Part shown: positions 8,884-19,504 of the stretch, piece after piece
How positions within the stretch are numbered: position 1 is the stretch's first letter
How the letters are laid out: every line of letters starts with the position of its first letter
NCBI GenBank assembly: GCA_026989275.1
Contig: JALSJQ010000024.1
Coordinates: 1 to 64,000 of the forward strand
Direction of reading: 5' to 3'
Source of the DNA: Albidovulum sp.
GTDB lineage: Bacteria > Pseudomonadota > Alphaproteobacteria > Rhodobacterales > Rhodobacteraceae
DNA: 64,000 nucleotides
Position numbers and translations under genes: made by a program
The notes under the pieces: generated by a model
The model's database searches: none
What the model saw: the letters and a program-made list of their open reading frames with translations, nothing else
Told to the model about the DNA's origin: nothing

Positions 8884-10221
8884 TCAGCCTGCCCCCTTCT
8901 TCCAGTTCTCGCGCTTGCGATAGATGGTGGAAGGGGAGATGCCGAGCACCCGCGCGGCCCGCGGGATCGAGCCGCCCTCGCGGGCGATGGTGGTCTCGAT
9001 CACGATCCGCTCGATCTCGGTCAGCGGTCGGCCGACCAGATCCTCCACCAGAAGCGGCATCTCGCCCTTCTCCACCTCCTCGACGATCTCGGCCCGCACG
9101 GCCTCCTCCTCGAGATGCAGGATCTCGACCGGCAGCATGGTGCGGGTGACGCTTGCGCCGCCATGGAGCACGACGACATTGCGCAGGACGTTGAAGAGCT
9201 GGCGGACATTTCCGGGCCAGGGCAGCGAACGGAAAAGGGCCTTCACCTCGTCGTCGATGCGGGAGAAGCGCTTGCCTTCCTCGCGGGCGAGCTCGGCCAG
9301 CTTGACCTCGGCGATCTCCACCACGTCGTCCCCCCGTTCCCTGAGGGGGGGCATGCGCAGGGGAATGACGTGGAGCCGATAGAAGAGGTTTTCGAGCAGC
9401 CGGCCCGTGCGCACCGCCTCGTATGGATCGTGCCGGGAGGTGCAGACGAGGCGGATGTCGAGCTTTCGTGCCGATCCGCCATCGGGCCCCGGCAGGGCGC
9501 CGTCCTGGATGAGCTGGAGAAGACGCTGCTGGAAGGCGTGATCGGCCTCGCAGATCTCGTCGAGAAGGAGCGTGCCGCCGTCGGCCCTGGCGATCTGGTC
9601 GAGGCGCGGATCCTGCCGGGTCGCGGCCGCCTCTCCGGCGGGGCCGGCGCAGTTCAGCACGACGAAGGCTCCCCCGGCACGGGGCGAGGCGCGGTGCAGC
9701 GCCCGTGCCGCCATTTCCTTGCCCGTGCCGCTTTCGCCGGTGATGAAGACCGTGGCCATCGACGGGGCGGCGCGGCGGATCCGGCGGACGACCTTCTCCA
9801 TCGCCTTGGAGGAGCCGATATGGACATCGAAGAGCGGGCCGTTCTCCACCGGGGACGGGGCGAGGGCACGGGCGGCGTTCTCGACGGCGGTCAGGAGCCG
9901 CGCCTCGTCGAAGGGCTTGACGAGGAACTCGAAGGCGCCCGAGCGGATGGCCTCGACCGCCTTGTGGATCGAGGCGTTGGCGGTGATGATGATGACCCGG
10001 GTTGCGGGCGCTGTGGCCAGCATCTCCCGCAGAAGGTCCATGCCGTCTCCGTCGGGCAGCATCAGATCGAGAAGCACGATCCCCGGCCGCTCGCGGGCGA
10101 AGATCTCCCGCCCCTCGGCCATGCTGGTCGCCCCGATCGGCACATGGCCGGCGCGGGCGAGGATGCGTTCGTAGACGAGACGCATCGAGGGGGTGTCTTC
10201 GACGACAAGAACCTGATGCAT
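8884..10221 (-). CDS. NtrC-like response regulator lacking the GAFTGA sigma-54 loop
   Basis: 445 residues from the ATG at 10221; an ATG at 10233 is an alternative and neither has a clear ribosome site. Receiver domain residues 1-120 with acidic pocket Glu8/Asp9, phospho-acceptor Asp52, Thr80 and Lys102. AAA+ domain with Walker A GESGTGKE (162-169) and Walker B LLLDEI (about 218-223). C-terminal Fis-type helix-turn-helix (SIPRAARVLGISPSTIYRK). The stretch between NCA (190) and DGGT (214) is about a dozen residues shorter than in canonical NtrC proteins and contains no GAFTGA, the loop that touches sigma-54. By analogy with TyrR or Rhodobacter-type NtrC it may act with sigma-70 or purely as a DNA-bound ATPase (inference). 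No histidine kinase is adjacent. Confidence 0.85.
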   Translation of the reverse strand: MHQVLVVEDTPSMRLVYERILARAGHVPIGATSMAEGREIFARERPGIVLLDLMLPDGDGMDLLREMLATAPATRVIIITANASIHKAVEAIRSGAFEFLVKPFDEARLLTAVENAARALAPSPVENGPLFDVHIGSSKAMEKVVRRIRRAAPSMATVFITGESGTGKEMAARALHRASPRAGGAFVVLNCAGPAGEAAATRQDPRLDQIARADGGTLLLDEICEADHAFQQRLLQLIQDGALPGPDGGSARKLDIRLVCTSRHDPYEAVRTGRLLENLFYRLHVIPLRMPPLRERGDDVVEIAEVKLAELAREEGKRFSRIDDEVKALFRSLPWPGNVRQLFNVLRNVVVLHGGASVTRTMLPVEILHLEEEAVRAEIVEEVEKGEMPLLVEDLVGRPLTEIERIVIETTIAREGGSIPRAARVLGISPSTIYRKRENWKKGAG

Positions 10222-10605
10222 GGGTCCGAACATTTCGCGAAGGGGCGGGGGTGTCAATCGCGCCCGGCCCCGTCGGCGGCGGGCGGCCTGAAGACGGCGG
10301 CAGGGGCGGCGCCGGGGAAGGGTGCCGCAGTGCGGTGCCGGGGCGATGCGGGCGGGCAGGAAGACGCCGGGGGAGGCCGCCGGAGCCGGTGTGCGATTCG
10401 CGCCGCCTGCAGGGCTGCCAGGCCGGTTCGGTCGGGAAGGAGGTGTTTGCCGTTCGCGGAGGGGGCCGCGCGCATGGACAGGCCGTTTCGAGCCGCCTGC
10501 CCATCGCGGGCCGTCCGTCCACGCAGCCGACACCGCCCTTGCCCGGAGCGCCCGCGTCGCGCCGGAAGCGGCCCTTGTCCGCCTGTCACGCCCGGACGGC
10601 CGCGC
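10222..10605. other. 384-bp intergenic region, no gene seen
   Basis: Spacer between proS and the response regulator, both on the minus strand. Frames that remain open are Arg/Ala/Pro-rich. No obvious promoter, terminator or repeat. Confidence 0.45.
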
Positions 10606-11949
10606 TCATCCCGTTTCGGCGTAGATCCGCGCCAGCCGATCGACGGCGGCCTCGATGCTCAGCTCCTCGCTCTCGCCCGTGCGCCGCTCGGTGAGCTCGA
10701 CCCTGCCCCGGGCGAGGCCCCGCGGCCCGACGGTGATGCGCCAGGGCAGGCCGATGAGATCCATCGTCGCGAACTTGGCACCGGCCCGCTCGTCGCGGTC
10801 GTCATAGAGCGGTTCGAGCCCGCGGGCGCGCAGGGCGGCGTAGATCTCCTCGGCCGCGGCGTCGGTGGCGGCGTCGCCCTGCTTGAGATTGACGATCCCG
10901 GCATGGAAGGGCGTCACCCCTTCGGGCCAGACGATGCCCGCCTCGTCGTGGCTGGCCTCGATGATGGCGCCGACGAGCCGGCTCACCCCGATGCCGTGGG
11001 AGCCCATGTGCACCGGCACGCGCTCGCCCTTCTCGTTGACGACGAGAGCCTTCATCGGCTCGGAATACTTCGTGCCGAAATAGAAGATCTGGCCGACCTC
11101 GATCGCGCGGCTGCTGCGGCGCCGCTCGGCGGGCACCTCGGCCTCGAACAGGGCCGGGTCGTGGGTCTCGTCGGTGCGCGCGTAGGGGGTGGTCCATTCC
11201 TCGCGGATGGCGGCGCACTGGGCGCGGTCGTCATAATCGATGGTGCGTTCGCCCAGTTTCAGATCGAGGATGGCGCTGTCGAAGAAGACCTCCGATTCAC
11301 CGGTATCGGCCAGCACGAGGAATTCGTGGCTGTCGTCGCCGCCGATCGGCCCCGAATCGGCACGCATCGGGATGGCCTTGAGCCCCATGCGTTCGTAGGT
11401 GCGCAGGTAGCTCACCATGTGGCGGTTGTAGGCGTGGATGGCGCTTTCGCGGTCGATGTCGAAATTGTAGCCGTCCTTCATCAGGAACTCGCGGCCGCGC
11501 ATCACGCCGAAACGGGGGCGGATCTCGTCGCGGAACTTCCACTGGATGTGGTAGAGGGTGAGCGGCAGATCCTTGTAGGAGCTGACGTTCCTGCGGAAGA
11601 TGTCGGTGATGAGCTCCTCGTTGGTCGGCCCGTAGAGCATGTCGCGCTCATGCCGGTCGCGGATGCGGAGCATTTCGGGGCCGTAGGCGTCGTAACGGCC
11701 CGATTCGCGCCACAGCTCCGCCGGCTGGAGCGTGGGCATCAGCATCGGGATGTGACCGGCGCGCTGCTGCTCCTCGTGGATGATCTCCTCGAGCCGCCGG
11801 AGCACCTTGTAGCCGAGGGGCAGCCAGGCATAGATGCCGGCCGCGACCTGCCGGATCATGCCGGCGCGCAGCATCAGCCGGTGGGAGGCGATCGTCGCCT
11901 CGGCCGGGTTTTCCTTGAGAACGGGCAGGAAGTAGCGGGTCAGTCGCAT
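10606..11949 (-). CDS. proS: Prolyl-tRNA synthetase, short alphaproteobacterial form
   Basis: 447 residues, which fits the alphaproteobacterial ProRS that lacks the ~180-residue editing insertion of the enterobacterial enzyme. Class II motif 2 ([22 protein letters not shown]) and motif 3 ([10 protein letters not shown]) are visible, followed by the anticodon-binding domain (about 355-447). It charges tRNA-Pro in the cytoplasm. The start at 11949 (MRLTRYFLP) is preferred because AGGGA stands five bases before it; an ATG four codons earlier has no good site. Loss of cis-editing is known for this subtype. Confidence 0.95.
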   Translation of the reverse strand: MRLTRYFLPVLKENPAEATIASHRLMLRAGMIRQVAAGIYAWLPLGYKVLRRLEEIIHEEQQRAGHIPMLMPTLQPAELWRESGRYDAYGPEMLRIRDRHERDMLYGPTNEELITDIFRRNVSSYKDLPLTLYHIQWKFRDEIRPRFGVMRGREFLMKDGYNFDIDRESAIHAYNRHMVSYLRTYERMGLKAIPMRADSGPIGGDDSHEFLVLADTGESEVFFDSAILDLKLGERTIDYDDRAQCAAIREEWTTPYARTDETHDPALFEAEVPAERRRSSRAIEVGQIFYFGTKYSEPMKALVVNEKGERVPVHMGSHGIGVSRLVGAIIEASHDEAGIVWPEGVTPFHAGIVNLKQGDAATDAAAEEIYAALRARGLEPLYDDRDERAGAKFATMDLIGLPWRITVGPRGLARGRVELTERRTGESEELSIEAAVDRLARIYAETG

Positions 11950-12261
11950 CGGGTCCCTCATGGCTCGAATGGGTGTGTTGCGGCCTGATTAGGCCAAAGC
12001 CGCGCCTGGGGCAACGCATCGACAGGGCCGGCGGGGGCCGAGAGTTGCGCCGCGCGCTTCGTAGGGGCGGCGACGGGGGAGACGGGGCTGCGGCAGGACG
12101 ACGGCGGTGCCGAAGGGCGCAACGGGGCGGGGCCGGGGCCATGACGGGGCGGTGATGAAGCATCGGTGACGCGGTCGGGCATGCGGCGGAGTGCGCCGGG
12201 GCGCGTGATGCCGCGGAGCGATGACGGCGTGACGACGGGCTGCGCCGGGGCGGCCGGCGCG
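11950..12261. other. 312-bp intergenic region, no gene seen
   Basis: Between ppx and proS, both minus strand. G+C-rich with imperfect GCGCCGGGGCG repeats around 12190-12250. It must carry the proS promoter, but no confident -35/-10 pair can be named. Confidence 0.4.
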
Positions 12262-13956
12262 TCAGCGGTCGAGGAATTCCACCTTCGGGGTGACGCCCAG
12301 GGCCTTGGCGAAGCTGCGGAAGCGCTGCTCGACGACTTCGCCCATGAGATCGGCCGCGTCCTGCGGCAGCTTGAGCTTGAGCGTGCCCCGCGTCGGCTTG
12401 AAGGAAAGCGCGCCCATATGGGCGACGACCGAGCCCGAGAGCATCGCCCCGAAGCGCATGCCCTTGCCGAGGGTCTCGGCGATCGCGAGCCGCTTTTCGT
12501 CGAGCAGGGCGAAGAGCGGGTCGAACCCGGTGCCCTTGCGCGAGGTCTTGTAGCGATGGAGGAGGGCGGTGCCGAGGAAGATCCGGCCCGGGTGATCGAC
12601 CCCTCCGAGGTTGGCCCGGGTGATGGTCTCGAAACAGACCTCGGCGCGATAGTCCGGATGCGCCCGCCAGGAGACGTCATGCAACAGGCAGGCGGCCTTG
12701 ACGAGGCGCTTCTCCTCGGGGGCGACGATCTTGAAGACCGGCTTGAGGAACCGGTAGAGCGCCTTGCCGAAACCGGGGAAGCGGGCCTGGGTGTATTCCA
12801 TGTAGCTGCAGGCCTCGATCAGCGGGTCGCGGCGGCGCAGATCGGCGGGCATCCGCTCGAAAAGGAGCCCTTCGCGGATGCCGTAGCTCGAGACGGCGAA
12901 CTCTTCGGGGCGGAAGATCGAGACGAGCTCCTCGAGCACCTCCCCCGCGAGAGGCACGAGGGAAAGCCGCTCGAGAGAGGTGCCCGTCAGCTGCCGGAGC
13001 CGCTTCGGATCCTCCGTTATCGTCCAGCGAATGGTGGCGATCGCTTCGGCCGGGTCCATGCGGTATTCGTGCAGCACCTTGAGCGGATAGTCGCGCCGGA
13101 GCATGTCGAGCCGGGCGATGGCCCGCCAGGAGCCCCCGACGAGGAAGATCCGCCTGTGCTCGCCCGCAAGCCGTGCCTTCATCGCCTTCAGCGTCGCCCG
13201 CACATGCTTGCGCCGGGCCTTGGGGTCGGTGATGGTGGCGAGGTTGAGCGGCCCGAGGGGCGAGCTCTGGCAGAGGCCGATCCGCCCGCTGCCGAGCTCG
13301 GCGAGCTCCATCGAGGCGCCGCCGATGTCGCAGACGAGGCCGCGGGCGTCCGGCCAGCCGACGAGCACTCCCTCGGCCGCGAGCCGCGCCTCCTGTTCCC
13401 CGCTCGCGAGGCGGATCTTCAGTCCGGTGGTCTTCTTCACCTCCCGCAGGAAGGTCTTGCCGTCCTTCGCCTCACGCACGGCGGCGGTCGCCACCCCGGT
13501 GACGGGCGCGCCCATCGCTTCGGCGAGGCGTGCGAAGCGCCTCAGCGCCCTGAGCGCCCGCTCCCGCCCTTCGGGGCTGAGCCGTCCGGTCTCGGCCACG
13601 CCCCGGCCGAGCCCCGCCATCACCTTCTCGTTGAAGAAGTAGGCCGGGGAGCGGGCGGCGCCGTCGAAGACCACGAGGCGGACCGAGTTCGAGCCGACGT
13701 CGATCACCCCGACCCGCGAGAGCGAGCGGCGCTTGGGGTCGTAGTCGAAAGGCAGATCCTTGAAGACCGCCTTGGGCAGCGGGTTCCGCGCCGCTTCTCC
13801 GGCTCCGGCATCGGGCGCGGCCCCGGGCACGGCCGAGGCGGCGCCGCTTCCGTCGGGAGGGGCAGGCGTCTGTCCGGGCTTTCGAGGCGCAAGGGGCGTT
13901 GCCGCCTCGCCTGTCGTGTCGGTGCCTTTCGCCGTCGGAGCTTCCGTCTTCGTCAT
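12262..13956 (-). CDS. ppx: Exopolyphosphatase / guanosine pentaphosphatase (Ppx/GppA)
   Basis: 564 residues. An Ala/Pro-rich N-terminal extension of ~70 residues precedes the actin-like fold: phosphate-1 motif GVIDVGSNSVRLVVFD, then LVCDIGGASMELAEL and LVGGSWRA. A C-terminal HD-like helical region (about 420-564, LLHDVSWRAHPDYRAEV) follows. It removes terminal phosphates from polyphosphate, opposing the ppk product encoded 32 bp upstream in the same operon. ATG at 13956 is preceded by AAGGACG. The disordered extension is longer than usual in the family. Confidence 0.93.
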   Translation of the reverse strand: MTKTEAPTAKGTDTTGEAATPLAPRKPGQTPAPPDGSGAASAVPGAAPDAGAGEAARNPLPKAVFKDLPFDYDPKRRSLSRVGVIDVGSNSVRLVVFDGAARSPAYFFNEKVMAGLGRGVAETGRLSPEGRERALRALRRFARLAEAMGAPVTGVATAAVREAKDGKTFLREVKKTTGLKIRLASGEQEARLAAEGVLVGWPDARGLVCDIGGASMELAELGSGRIGLCQSSPLGPLNLATITDPKARRKHVRATLKAMKARLAGEHRRIFLVGGSWRAIARLDMLRRDYPLKVLHEYRMDPAEAIATIRWTITEDPKRLRQLTGTSLERLSLVPLAGEVLEELVSIFRPEEFAVSSYGIREGLLFERMPADLRRRDPLIEACSYMEYTQARFPGFGKALYRFLKPVFKIVAPEEKRLVKAACLLHDVSWRAHPDYRAEVCFETITRANLGGVDHPGRIFLGTALLHRYKTSRKGTGFDPLFALLDEKRLAIAETLGKGMRFGAMLSGSVVAHMGALSFKPTRGTLKLKLPQDAADLMGEVVEQRFRSFAKALGVTPKVEFLDR

Positions 13957-13988
13957 CGTCCTTTTCTCCCGGTTCTCGCGAGGAGGCC

Positions 13989-16271
13989 TCATCCCTTCGT
14001 CGAGCGTTCGCCGGCCATCGGCCCGCCGGCACGCGGGCGGCGCGGCACGATCAGTCGCGGCACCTCGCTCGTGCCGGCCGAGCCGCGGCCCGAGAGCGAC
14101 GGCGTCTTGAGGAAGTAGTCGTGGCAGGAGAACAGCGCCGCCCCTTCCGGGCGCGGGTGGCGCAGATAGCGTCCGTCGGGGCCGAGCACCCAGGACTGGG
14201 CCTCGTCGCGCAGATTGGCGGCCATGATCTGGTCGAGGATCTGGGCGTGGACGGTCTCGTTCCCGATCTCGACCAGGGTTTCCACGCGCCGGTCGAGATT
14301 GCGCTGCATCCAGTCGGCCGAGGAGATGAAGACCCGGGCCTTCGGCGAGGGCAGGCCGTGGCCGGCACCGAAGCAGACGATGCGCGAATGCTCGAGGAAG
14401 CGTCCGACGATCGACTTGACGCGGATGCGTTCCGACAGCCCCGCCACGCCGGGGCGCAGGCAGCAGATGCCGCGCACGACGAGCGAGATCTCCACCCCGG
14501 CGGCCGAGGCACGGTAGAGGGCGTCGATCACCTCGGGATCGACGAGCGCGTTCATCTTCGCCCAGATCGCCGCCGGGCGGCCGGCGCGGGCATGGTCGGC
14601 CTCGGCCTCGATCATCTCGAGCAGCCGCCGCCGCAGATCGAGCGGCGAGACGGCGAGGTTCTCCAGCCGGTCGGGCCGGGCATAGCCGGAGACGTAGTTG
14701 AACAGCCGCACCGCGTCGCGCCCGAGGGCCGGATCGCGGGTGAACAGCGAAAGGTCGGTATAGATCCGGGCCGTGTCCGGGTGGTAGTTGCCGGTGCCGA
14801 AATGGGAATAGGTGACGAGCCGTCCTCCTTCGCGGCGCACCACCACCGACACCTTGGCATGGGTCTTCAGGTCGAGGAAACCATAGACGACGTGGGCGCC
14901 GGCCCGCTCGAGCCGCCGCGCCTGGCGGATGTTGGCCGCTTCGTCGAAGCGGGCCTTGAGCTCGATCAGCGCCGTGACCGACTTGCCTTCCTCCGCCGCC
15001 TCGCACAGCGCCCGCACGATCGGGCTGTCGCGCGAGGTGCGGTAGAGCGTCTGCTTGATGGCGACCACGTCCGGATCGCGCGCGGCCTGCTCGAGGAACC
15101 GCACCACGAGATCGAAACTCTCGTAGGGGTGATGGAGCAGCATGTCCTTCTGACGGATGGCGGCGAACATGTCGCCGTCATGGTCCTGCACCCTCTCGGG
15201 CACGCGCGGGGTGAAGGGCGGCCAGAGGAGATCGGGCCGGTCGTCGAGCACCAGCTCCTTGAGATCGGCGACACCGACGAAGCCGGAAATGTCGAAGATC
15301 TCGTCCTCGCCGACGCCGAGTGCCTCCATGATCATCTGCCGGAGGGTGGCCGGCGCCCCTTTCGACATGGTGAGCCGGATCACCTCGCCGCGGCGGCGGC
15401 GCTTGAGGGCGACCTCGAATTCGCGCACGAGGTCTTCCGCCTCTTCCTCGATCTCGAGATCGCTGTCGCGCAGCACCCGGAAGATACAGCTCCCGAGCAG
15501 CCTGTGGCCGGGAAAGAGCGCATCGACCTTGAGAAGCAGGAGTTCCTCGAGGGCCAGGAAGCGGTGGACGCGCCGCCGCCCTTTCGCCCTGCCGGCATTC
15601 GCGGTCGGCAGCTCGATGAAGCGGTCGAGCCGAGAGGGGATCGGCACCAGCGCCTCGAGCCTGCGCCCGCCGGGACCTTCGAGAGCGAGGGCGAGGGAAA
15701 GCCCGGCATTGGGGATGAAGGGGAAGGGATGGGCGGGGTCGATCGCCAGGGGCGTGATGGCGGGGAAGACCTTGTCGAGAAACACCTCGTCGAGATGGGC
15801 CCGGTCCTCGGCCGAGAGGCTGTCGTGCCGAAGAAGGACGATTCCCTCCTCTGCCAGCGCGGCCCGCAATGTCTCCCAGGTGGCCTGCTGGGCCTTCTGC
15901 AGCCGCTTGGCCTCGGCGTCGATCGCCTCGAGCTGCTCGGCCGGGGTCAGCCCGTCGGGGGAAGGGGTGCGGTTGCCGGCCCGTGCCAGCTCCCGGAGCC
16001 CGGCGACGCGGACGGTGTAGAACTCGTCGAGATTGGTGGCCGAGATCGACAGGAATCGCACCCGCTCGAGAAGCGGCACCTCGGCATTGCAGGCTTCCTC
16101 GACCACCCGCCAGTTGAAGGCGAGCCAGCTGAGTTCGCGGTTGAAGAAGCGATGGGGAGAGCCGTCCGTCACGTCGGACAGGGAAACGGGGGCGGGCAGG
16201 GGCGCGTCGAGGAAATCGGCATCGACCGGGGCGTCGGTCGGCGGTGCGGGGCAGGGGGCGGCGTCCATCAT
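13989..16271 (-). CDS. ppk: Polyphosphate kinase (PPK1)
   Basis: 760 residues. PPK1 landmarks are present: [13 protein letters not shown] near the N-terminus, [49 protein letters not shown], the catalytic His region ([11 protein letters not shown], and [19 protein letters not shown]) and the C-terminal phospholipase-D-like repeats. It reversibly transfers the ATP gamma-phosphate to polyphosphate. Its ATGATG start overlaps the hdaA stop, so hdaA-ppk-ppx is probably one transcript; GAGGAG lies upstream of the start. The order hda-ppk-ppx is common in Rhodobacterales. Confidence 0.95.
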   Translation of the reverse strand: MMDAAPCPAPPTDAPVDADFLDAPLPAPVSLSDVTDGSPHRFFNRELSWLAFNWRVVEEACNAEVPLLERVRFLSISATNLDEFYTVRVAGLRELARAGNRTPSPDGLTPAEQLEAIDAEAKRLQKAQQATWETLRAALAEEGIVLLRHDSLSAEDRAHLDEVFLDKVFPAITPLAIDPAHPFPFIPNAGLSLALALEGPGGRRLEALVPIPSRLDRFIELPTANAGRAKGRRRVHRFLALEELLLLKVDALFPGHRLLGSCIFRVLRDSDLEIEEEAEDLVREFEVALKRRRRGEVIRLTMSKGAPATLRQMIMEALGVGEDEIFDISGFVGVADLKELVLDDRPDLLWPPFTPRVPERVQDHDGDMFAAIRQKDMLLHHPYESFDLVVRFLEQAARDPDVVAIKQTLYRTSRDSPIVRALCEAAEEGKSVTALIELKARFDEAANIRQARRLERAGAHVVYGFLDLKTHAKVSVVVRREGGRLVTYSHFGTGNYHPDTARIYTDLSLFTRDPALGRDAVRLFNYVSGYARPDRLENLAVSPLDLRRRLLEMIEAEADHARAGRPAAIWAKMNALVDPEVIDALYRASAAGVEISLVVRGICCLRPGVAGLSERIRVKSIVGRFLEHSRIVCFGAGHGLPSPKARVFISSADWMQRNLDRRVETLVEIGNETVHAQILDQIMAANLRDEAQSWVLGPDGRYLRHPRPEGAALFSCHDYFLKTPSLSGRGSAGTSEVPRLIVPRRPRAGGPMAGERSTKG

Positions 16272-17029
16272 CGGTTCTTCTCCTCGGCGGGCGGGTCCGA
16301 TTGTGACGCGACGGCGTTCAGCTTGTCCAGAGCCCGGGCGGCCACGGCCCGCCCCACCGGCCGGCCCTCGGAAAGGGCGATGCGGTCGATCTCGGCGACG
16401 AGGGCCCGGGCGGCGGCGAAGCTGCGCTCCATGCGCGGCAAGAGCCAGCGGATGAGCCCGGGCGGCGGCGCGATCTGCCGCTCGGCGAAGAGCTTGATGA
16501 GCACGGCGGCCAGAAGGGTGTCGTCGGGCGGCGCCAGCTTGACGAGCTGGCAGGCGGCAAGCCGGCTTGCAAGGTCGGGCAGGGTGAAGGGCAGTCGTGC
16601 CGGCGGGCGGCGGGTGGTCATCAGCAGTGGCGTGCCGGCGCCGACCGCGGCGTTGAAGAGGTGGAACAGTGCCTCCTCGGCGGCGCGGTCGCCGGGGAGG
16701 CGGTCGATGTCCTCGATCACGAGTCCCGGCGCCTCGGCCGCGGCGAGCATGTCGCTTCCGGTTGCGCTCCGGGAACGGGCCTCCGGGGGGCGGGCGAGGG
16801 TTTCGGCGGCGATCACCCGGCTGCCGCGCCGCGTGGCCCAGAGTGCGGCGAGATGGCTCTTGCCCGCCCCTTCCGGGCCGCAGAGCACGAGCCGCCCTCC
16901 GGGCCACAGATGGTCGGCCTCGATCAGCGTCACCGCCTCGGCATTGGCCGGGGAGACGTGAAACTCCCCCTGCCCGGGGAGGCGGATGCCGCTGATGTCG
17001 AGCGTGAACTGTTCGCGTCTCGCGACCAT
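16268..17029 (-). CDS. hdaA: DnaA-like AAA+ protein, regulatory inactivator of DnaA (HdaA)
   Basis: 253 residues, only the DnaA AAA+ core and no DNA-binding domain. Residues 1-40 hold a clamp-binding-like start (QFTLDISG) followed by a P-loop-like [14 protein letters not shown], Walker B-like [11 protein letters not shown] and sensor LMTTRRPP. Hda proteins stimulate ATP hydrolysis by DnaA on the sliding clamp after initiation. GGAGAGACGCTTC precedes the ATG. Its stop overlaps the ppk start (ATGATGA), giving translational coupling. The neighbouring PerM gene ends 164 bp upstream. Confidence 0.9.
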   Translation of the reverse strand: MVARREQFTLDISGIRLPGQGEFHVSPANAEAVTLIEADHLWPGGRLVLCGPEGAGKSHLAALWATRRGSRVIAAETLARPPEARSRSATGSDMLAAAEAPGLVIEDIDRLPGDRAAEEALFHLFNAAVGAGTPLLMTTRRPPARLPFTLPDLASRLAACQLVKLAPPDDTLLAAVLIKLFAERQIAPPPGLIRWLLPRMERSFAAARALVAEIDRIALSEGRPVGRAVAARALDKLNAVASQSDPPAEEKNR

Positions 17030-17193
17030 GAAGCGTCTCTCCTGCCTCTCCCTGTCTCTTCGTCCGCCTGCCCTGCGCCGTGTCCGGTCCGCCGGCTGCG
17101 GGCCCGTGGTGGAGGTGAAGTGCGGCCGCGGGCTTGTCAATCCCGGCCCGGCGCGGGTGGCGGCTTCGGAGGTGGCGCCGGTCGCGCCGCCGC

Positions 17194-18291
17194 TCAGCCG
17201 GCCCCATCCTTGCCTGTGGGGGGCGGGGCGTCGTCCGGGGGCGGTGTGCCGTCGCCGAGATAGAGCCGGCCCGTGCGATACTGCTCGACGAGGAAGGCGA
17301 TCAGCACCTTGAGGATCGCCGCCACCGGCACCGCCACCAGCATGCCGAGAAACCCGAAGAAGCGCCCGAAGGCCGAAAGGGCGAGGAGAAGCCAGACCGG
17401 GTGCAGCCCGACCGAGCGGCCGACGAGCTTCGGCGTCAGCACGTTGCCCTCGAGGAACTGGCCGGAGACGAACACCGCCGCCACCGCCGCCACCATCGCC
17501 CAGTCGCCCCAGAACTGGTTGAGCGCAAGACCGATGGCCAGAAGCCCTCCCACCGTCGCCCCGATATAGGGGATGAAGGTGATGAGCCCGGCGATCGCGC
17601 CGACGGCGATGCCGTAATCGAGCCCCAGAAGGGCCAGAAGCACCGCGTAATAGGTGCCGAGAATGGCGCAGACCGAGAGCTGGCCGCGCACGAAGGAGGC
17701 CAGCACCTGGTCGATCTCGCGGGCGAGGCGTCGGATGGTGGGGGCGTGCTGGCGTGGCAGCAGCCGGTCGATGGCGGCGGTCATGCGGTCCCAGTCGAGG
17801 AGCATGTAGAAGGCCACGACCGGCACCACCACGAGGAAGACGAAGAAGTCGATCACCGTCACCGCCGAGGAAAGCAGCCGCGCCAGAAGGGCCGTGCCCC
17901 CGGAGGTGACGGTGGCGCCGGCGCCGTTCAGCGTGGTGGCGATGAAGGGCACCTCCTTCATCAGGGTCGGCAGCCGTTCGTGCAGGAAGGCCTGCAGATG
18001 GGTGACGAGCCCGGGCAGGACCTCGATCAGTGCCATGAGCTGGCCGACGAGAAGCGGCATCACCATCAGGAGGAGAAGGAGGATGACGGCGAAGCTGAAG
18101 ATCGTCACGAGAACGACCGAGAGGGTGCGGCCGAGCCCGCGGGCCTCGAGACGGTCGGCCAGGGGGTCGAGGAAATAGGCGATCGCTCCGCCCATGACGA
18201 AGGGCAGCAGCACATCGCCCAGAAGCCACAGCATCAGCACGAAGAGCGCGGCGATGCCGGCCCACCAGCGCAACTGTTCCCGAACGCTCAT
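17194..18291 (-). CDS. AI-2E / PerM family membrane permease
   Basis: 365 residues. About eight membrane helices in the PerM arrangement: two N-terminal (residues 10-60), one at about 65-95, then a soluble region (about 100-165), and a C-terminal cluster at about 200-330. The family segments [37 protein letters not shown] and [19 protein letters not shown] are clear. Substrate is unknown; the autoinducer-2 export label applies to one family member only. Lies directly upstream of hdaA on the same strand, as in many Rhodobacterales genomes. The C-terminal tail is Pro/Asp-rich. Confidence 0.9.
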   Translation of the reverse strand: MSVREQLRWWAGIAALFVLMLWLLGDVLLPFVMGGAIAYFLDPLADRLEARGLGRTLSVVLVTIFSFAVILLLLLMVMPLLVGQLMALIEVLPGLVTHLQAFLHERLPTLMKEVPFIATTLNGAGATVTSGGTALLARLLSSAVTVIDFFVFLVVVPVVAFYMLLDWDRMTAAIDRLLPRQHAPTIRRLAREIDQVLASFVRGQLSVCAILGTYYAVLLALLGLDYGIAVGAIAGLITFIPYIGATVGGLLAIGLALNQFWGDWAMVAAVAAVFVSGQFLEGNVLTPKLVGRSVGLHPVWLLLALSAFGRFFGFLGMLVAVPVAAILKVLIAFLVEQYRTGRLYLGDGTPPPDDAPPPTGKDGAG

Positions 18292-18434
18292 CCCGCCCCC
18301 TTCCGCTCCGTTTCGCCTGACGGCCCGATGATGCCGGGGCCTCTCTCCTCTCTAGACGGGGCCACTTCCCATCACAATGCGCAGGATGTCCGCAGTGCGG
18401 AGCGGCAGGGTGTCACCCGCCGCGCCCGCATGGG

Positions 18435-18905
18435 TCAGGACGCCGCGCCGTTTTCTCCCTCTTGCGCTGCGGTCCTTCCGGAGGCGGTGCCGGGCGTCTC
18501 GAGGGCCTCGAGAATGGCGCAGCCGGCGGTCGCTCCGCTCTCCTGCGCCGCTTCGCAGCGCTCCAGCGTGTCGGCGAGGCGCCGGGCGATGCGTTCGAGA
18601 TCGCGGATCTTGCCGCGGACCGTCTCGAGATGGCGGCGGGTGATGGCGGCGACCTCGCGGCAGGGCCGGCCCCTCTCGCGCAGCGAGAGCAGTTCGCGGA
18701 TCTCCTCGAGAGTGAAGCCGAGGGCCCGGGCGCGCATGATGAAGCGCAGCTGCCGCAGATGGCGCTCGTCATAGATGCGGTAGCCGTTGGCGGCCCGCGG
18801 CGGTGCGTCGAGAAGACCGATCCGCTCGTAATAGCGGATGGTCTCGCTGTTGCATCCGGTCCGACGCGCCAGCTCCTTGCGCAGGAGCCCTGCCATGGCT
18901 GCCAT
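18435..18905 (-). CDS. MerR family transcriptional regulator, probable soft-metal sensor type
   Basis: 156 residues. N-terminal winged helix (KELARRTGCNSETIRYYERI, residues about 9-28) with the YRIYDERHLRQLRFI MerR signature, then a long dimerisation helix. Three cysteines occur where metal-sensing MerR proteins carry them: in RGRPC near the end of the DNA-binding domain, in LERCEAAQ, and in GCAILEALE, the last resembling the metal-binding loop of Pb/Cd/Zn sensors. The spacing between the last two (12) is wider than in MerR itself (9), so the metal cannot be assigned. No efflux pump is adjacent; the divergent gene is a 97-residue unknown. Confidence 0.8.
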   Translation of the reverse strand: MAAMAGLLRKELARRTGCNSETIRYYERIGLLDAPPRAANGYRIYDERHLRQLRFIMRARALGFTLEEIRELLSLRERGRPCREVAAITRRHLETVRGKIRDLERIARRLADTLERCEAAQESGATAGCAILEALETPGTASGRTAAQEGENGAAS

Positions 18906-19022
18906 CGCCACGCCCTTTCCCTCTGGCGCCTCCTTCTCCCCTGCGCTCGTGCCGGGCTTGCCGCCGCGGCAATGGCGGGCCATTCTGGCAGCGGCCAGGG
19001 GGTGGCCACGGGGAGGAGCGCC

Positions 19023-19316
19023 ATGTTCACCATCGAACACGATTTCGACGCGACCGTCATCACCCTTCTCGACGAGGGCCGCCAGCCGCTCGAGGAAGAT
19101 GTCGTCATCACCATCTTCACCGATTGCGCTACCATCGAACAGTATGATCCGCGGCGCGACGAGATGTGCAAGATCACGCTGAGCCTGACGCAGATGCGCG
19201 ATCTTTCGGCCGCGCTCGATCTGCCCGAAGGGATCTATCGCACCCGGATCACGCGCACGGAACCGGGAGAGGGCGGGTCCGAAGCGCCCGGGGCGGATGA
19301 CGAGGGGCGGGGCTGA
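19023..19316 (+). CDS. Conserved-looking small protein of unknown function
   Basis: 97 residues, acidic, no signal or membrane segment. Residues 1-75 look folded (FTIEHDFDATVITLLDEG, EEDVVITIFTDC, QYDPRRDEMCKITLSL) and the last ~20 are a Gly/Glu tail. A strong GGGAGGAGCGCC precedes the ATG and codon third positions are G+C-rich, supporting that it is real. It is transcribed away from the MerR gene across a 117-bp gap, so they could share a control region. I do not recognise the family. Confidence 0.65.
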   Translation: MFTIEHDFDATVITLLDEGRQPLEEDVVITIFTDCATIEQYDPRRDEMCKITLSLTQMRDLSAALDLPEGIYRTRITRTEPGEGGSEAPGADDEGRG

Positions 19317-19504
19317 GGGCGCTTCCTGCGGGCACTCCCACGGGGCGGCGGTGCGGAGGTGTTCCGGAGAGCCACGGTCGGCATGATCGCGCGTCTCCCT
19401 CGGGTGACGGCCGGGATGAGGCACGGATCCATCCGCTTGTGCGGCCCGAGCGGGCTTCCCTGCGGGGCGGAGGGCGCGGGGAAAGGGCCGGTCGGTGGAA
19501 AGCC

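Noticed and set aside
9341-9360. G7 run in the response regulator gene as a phase-variation tract
   Set aside because: Short and in a conserved coding stretch; ordinary for this G+C content.
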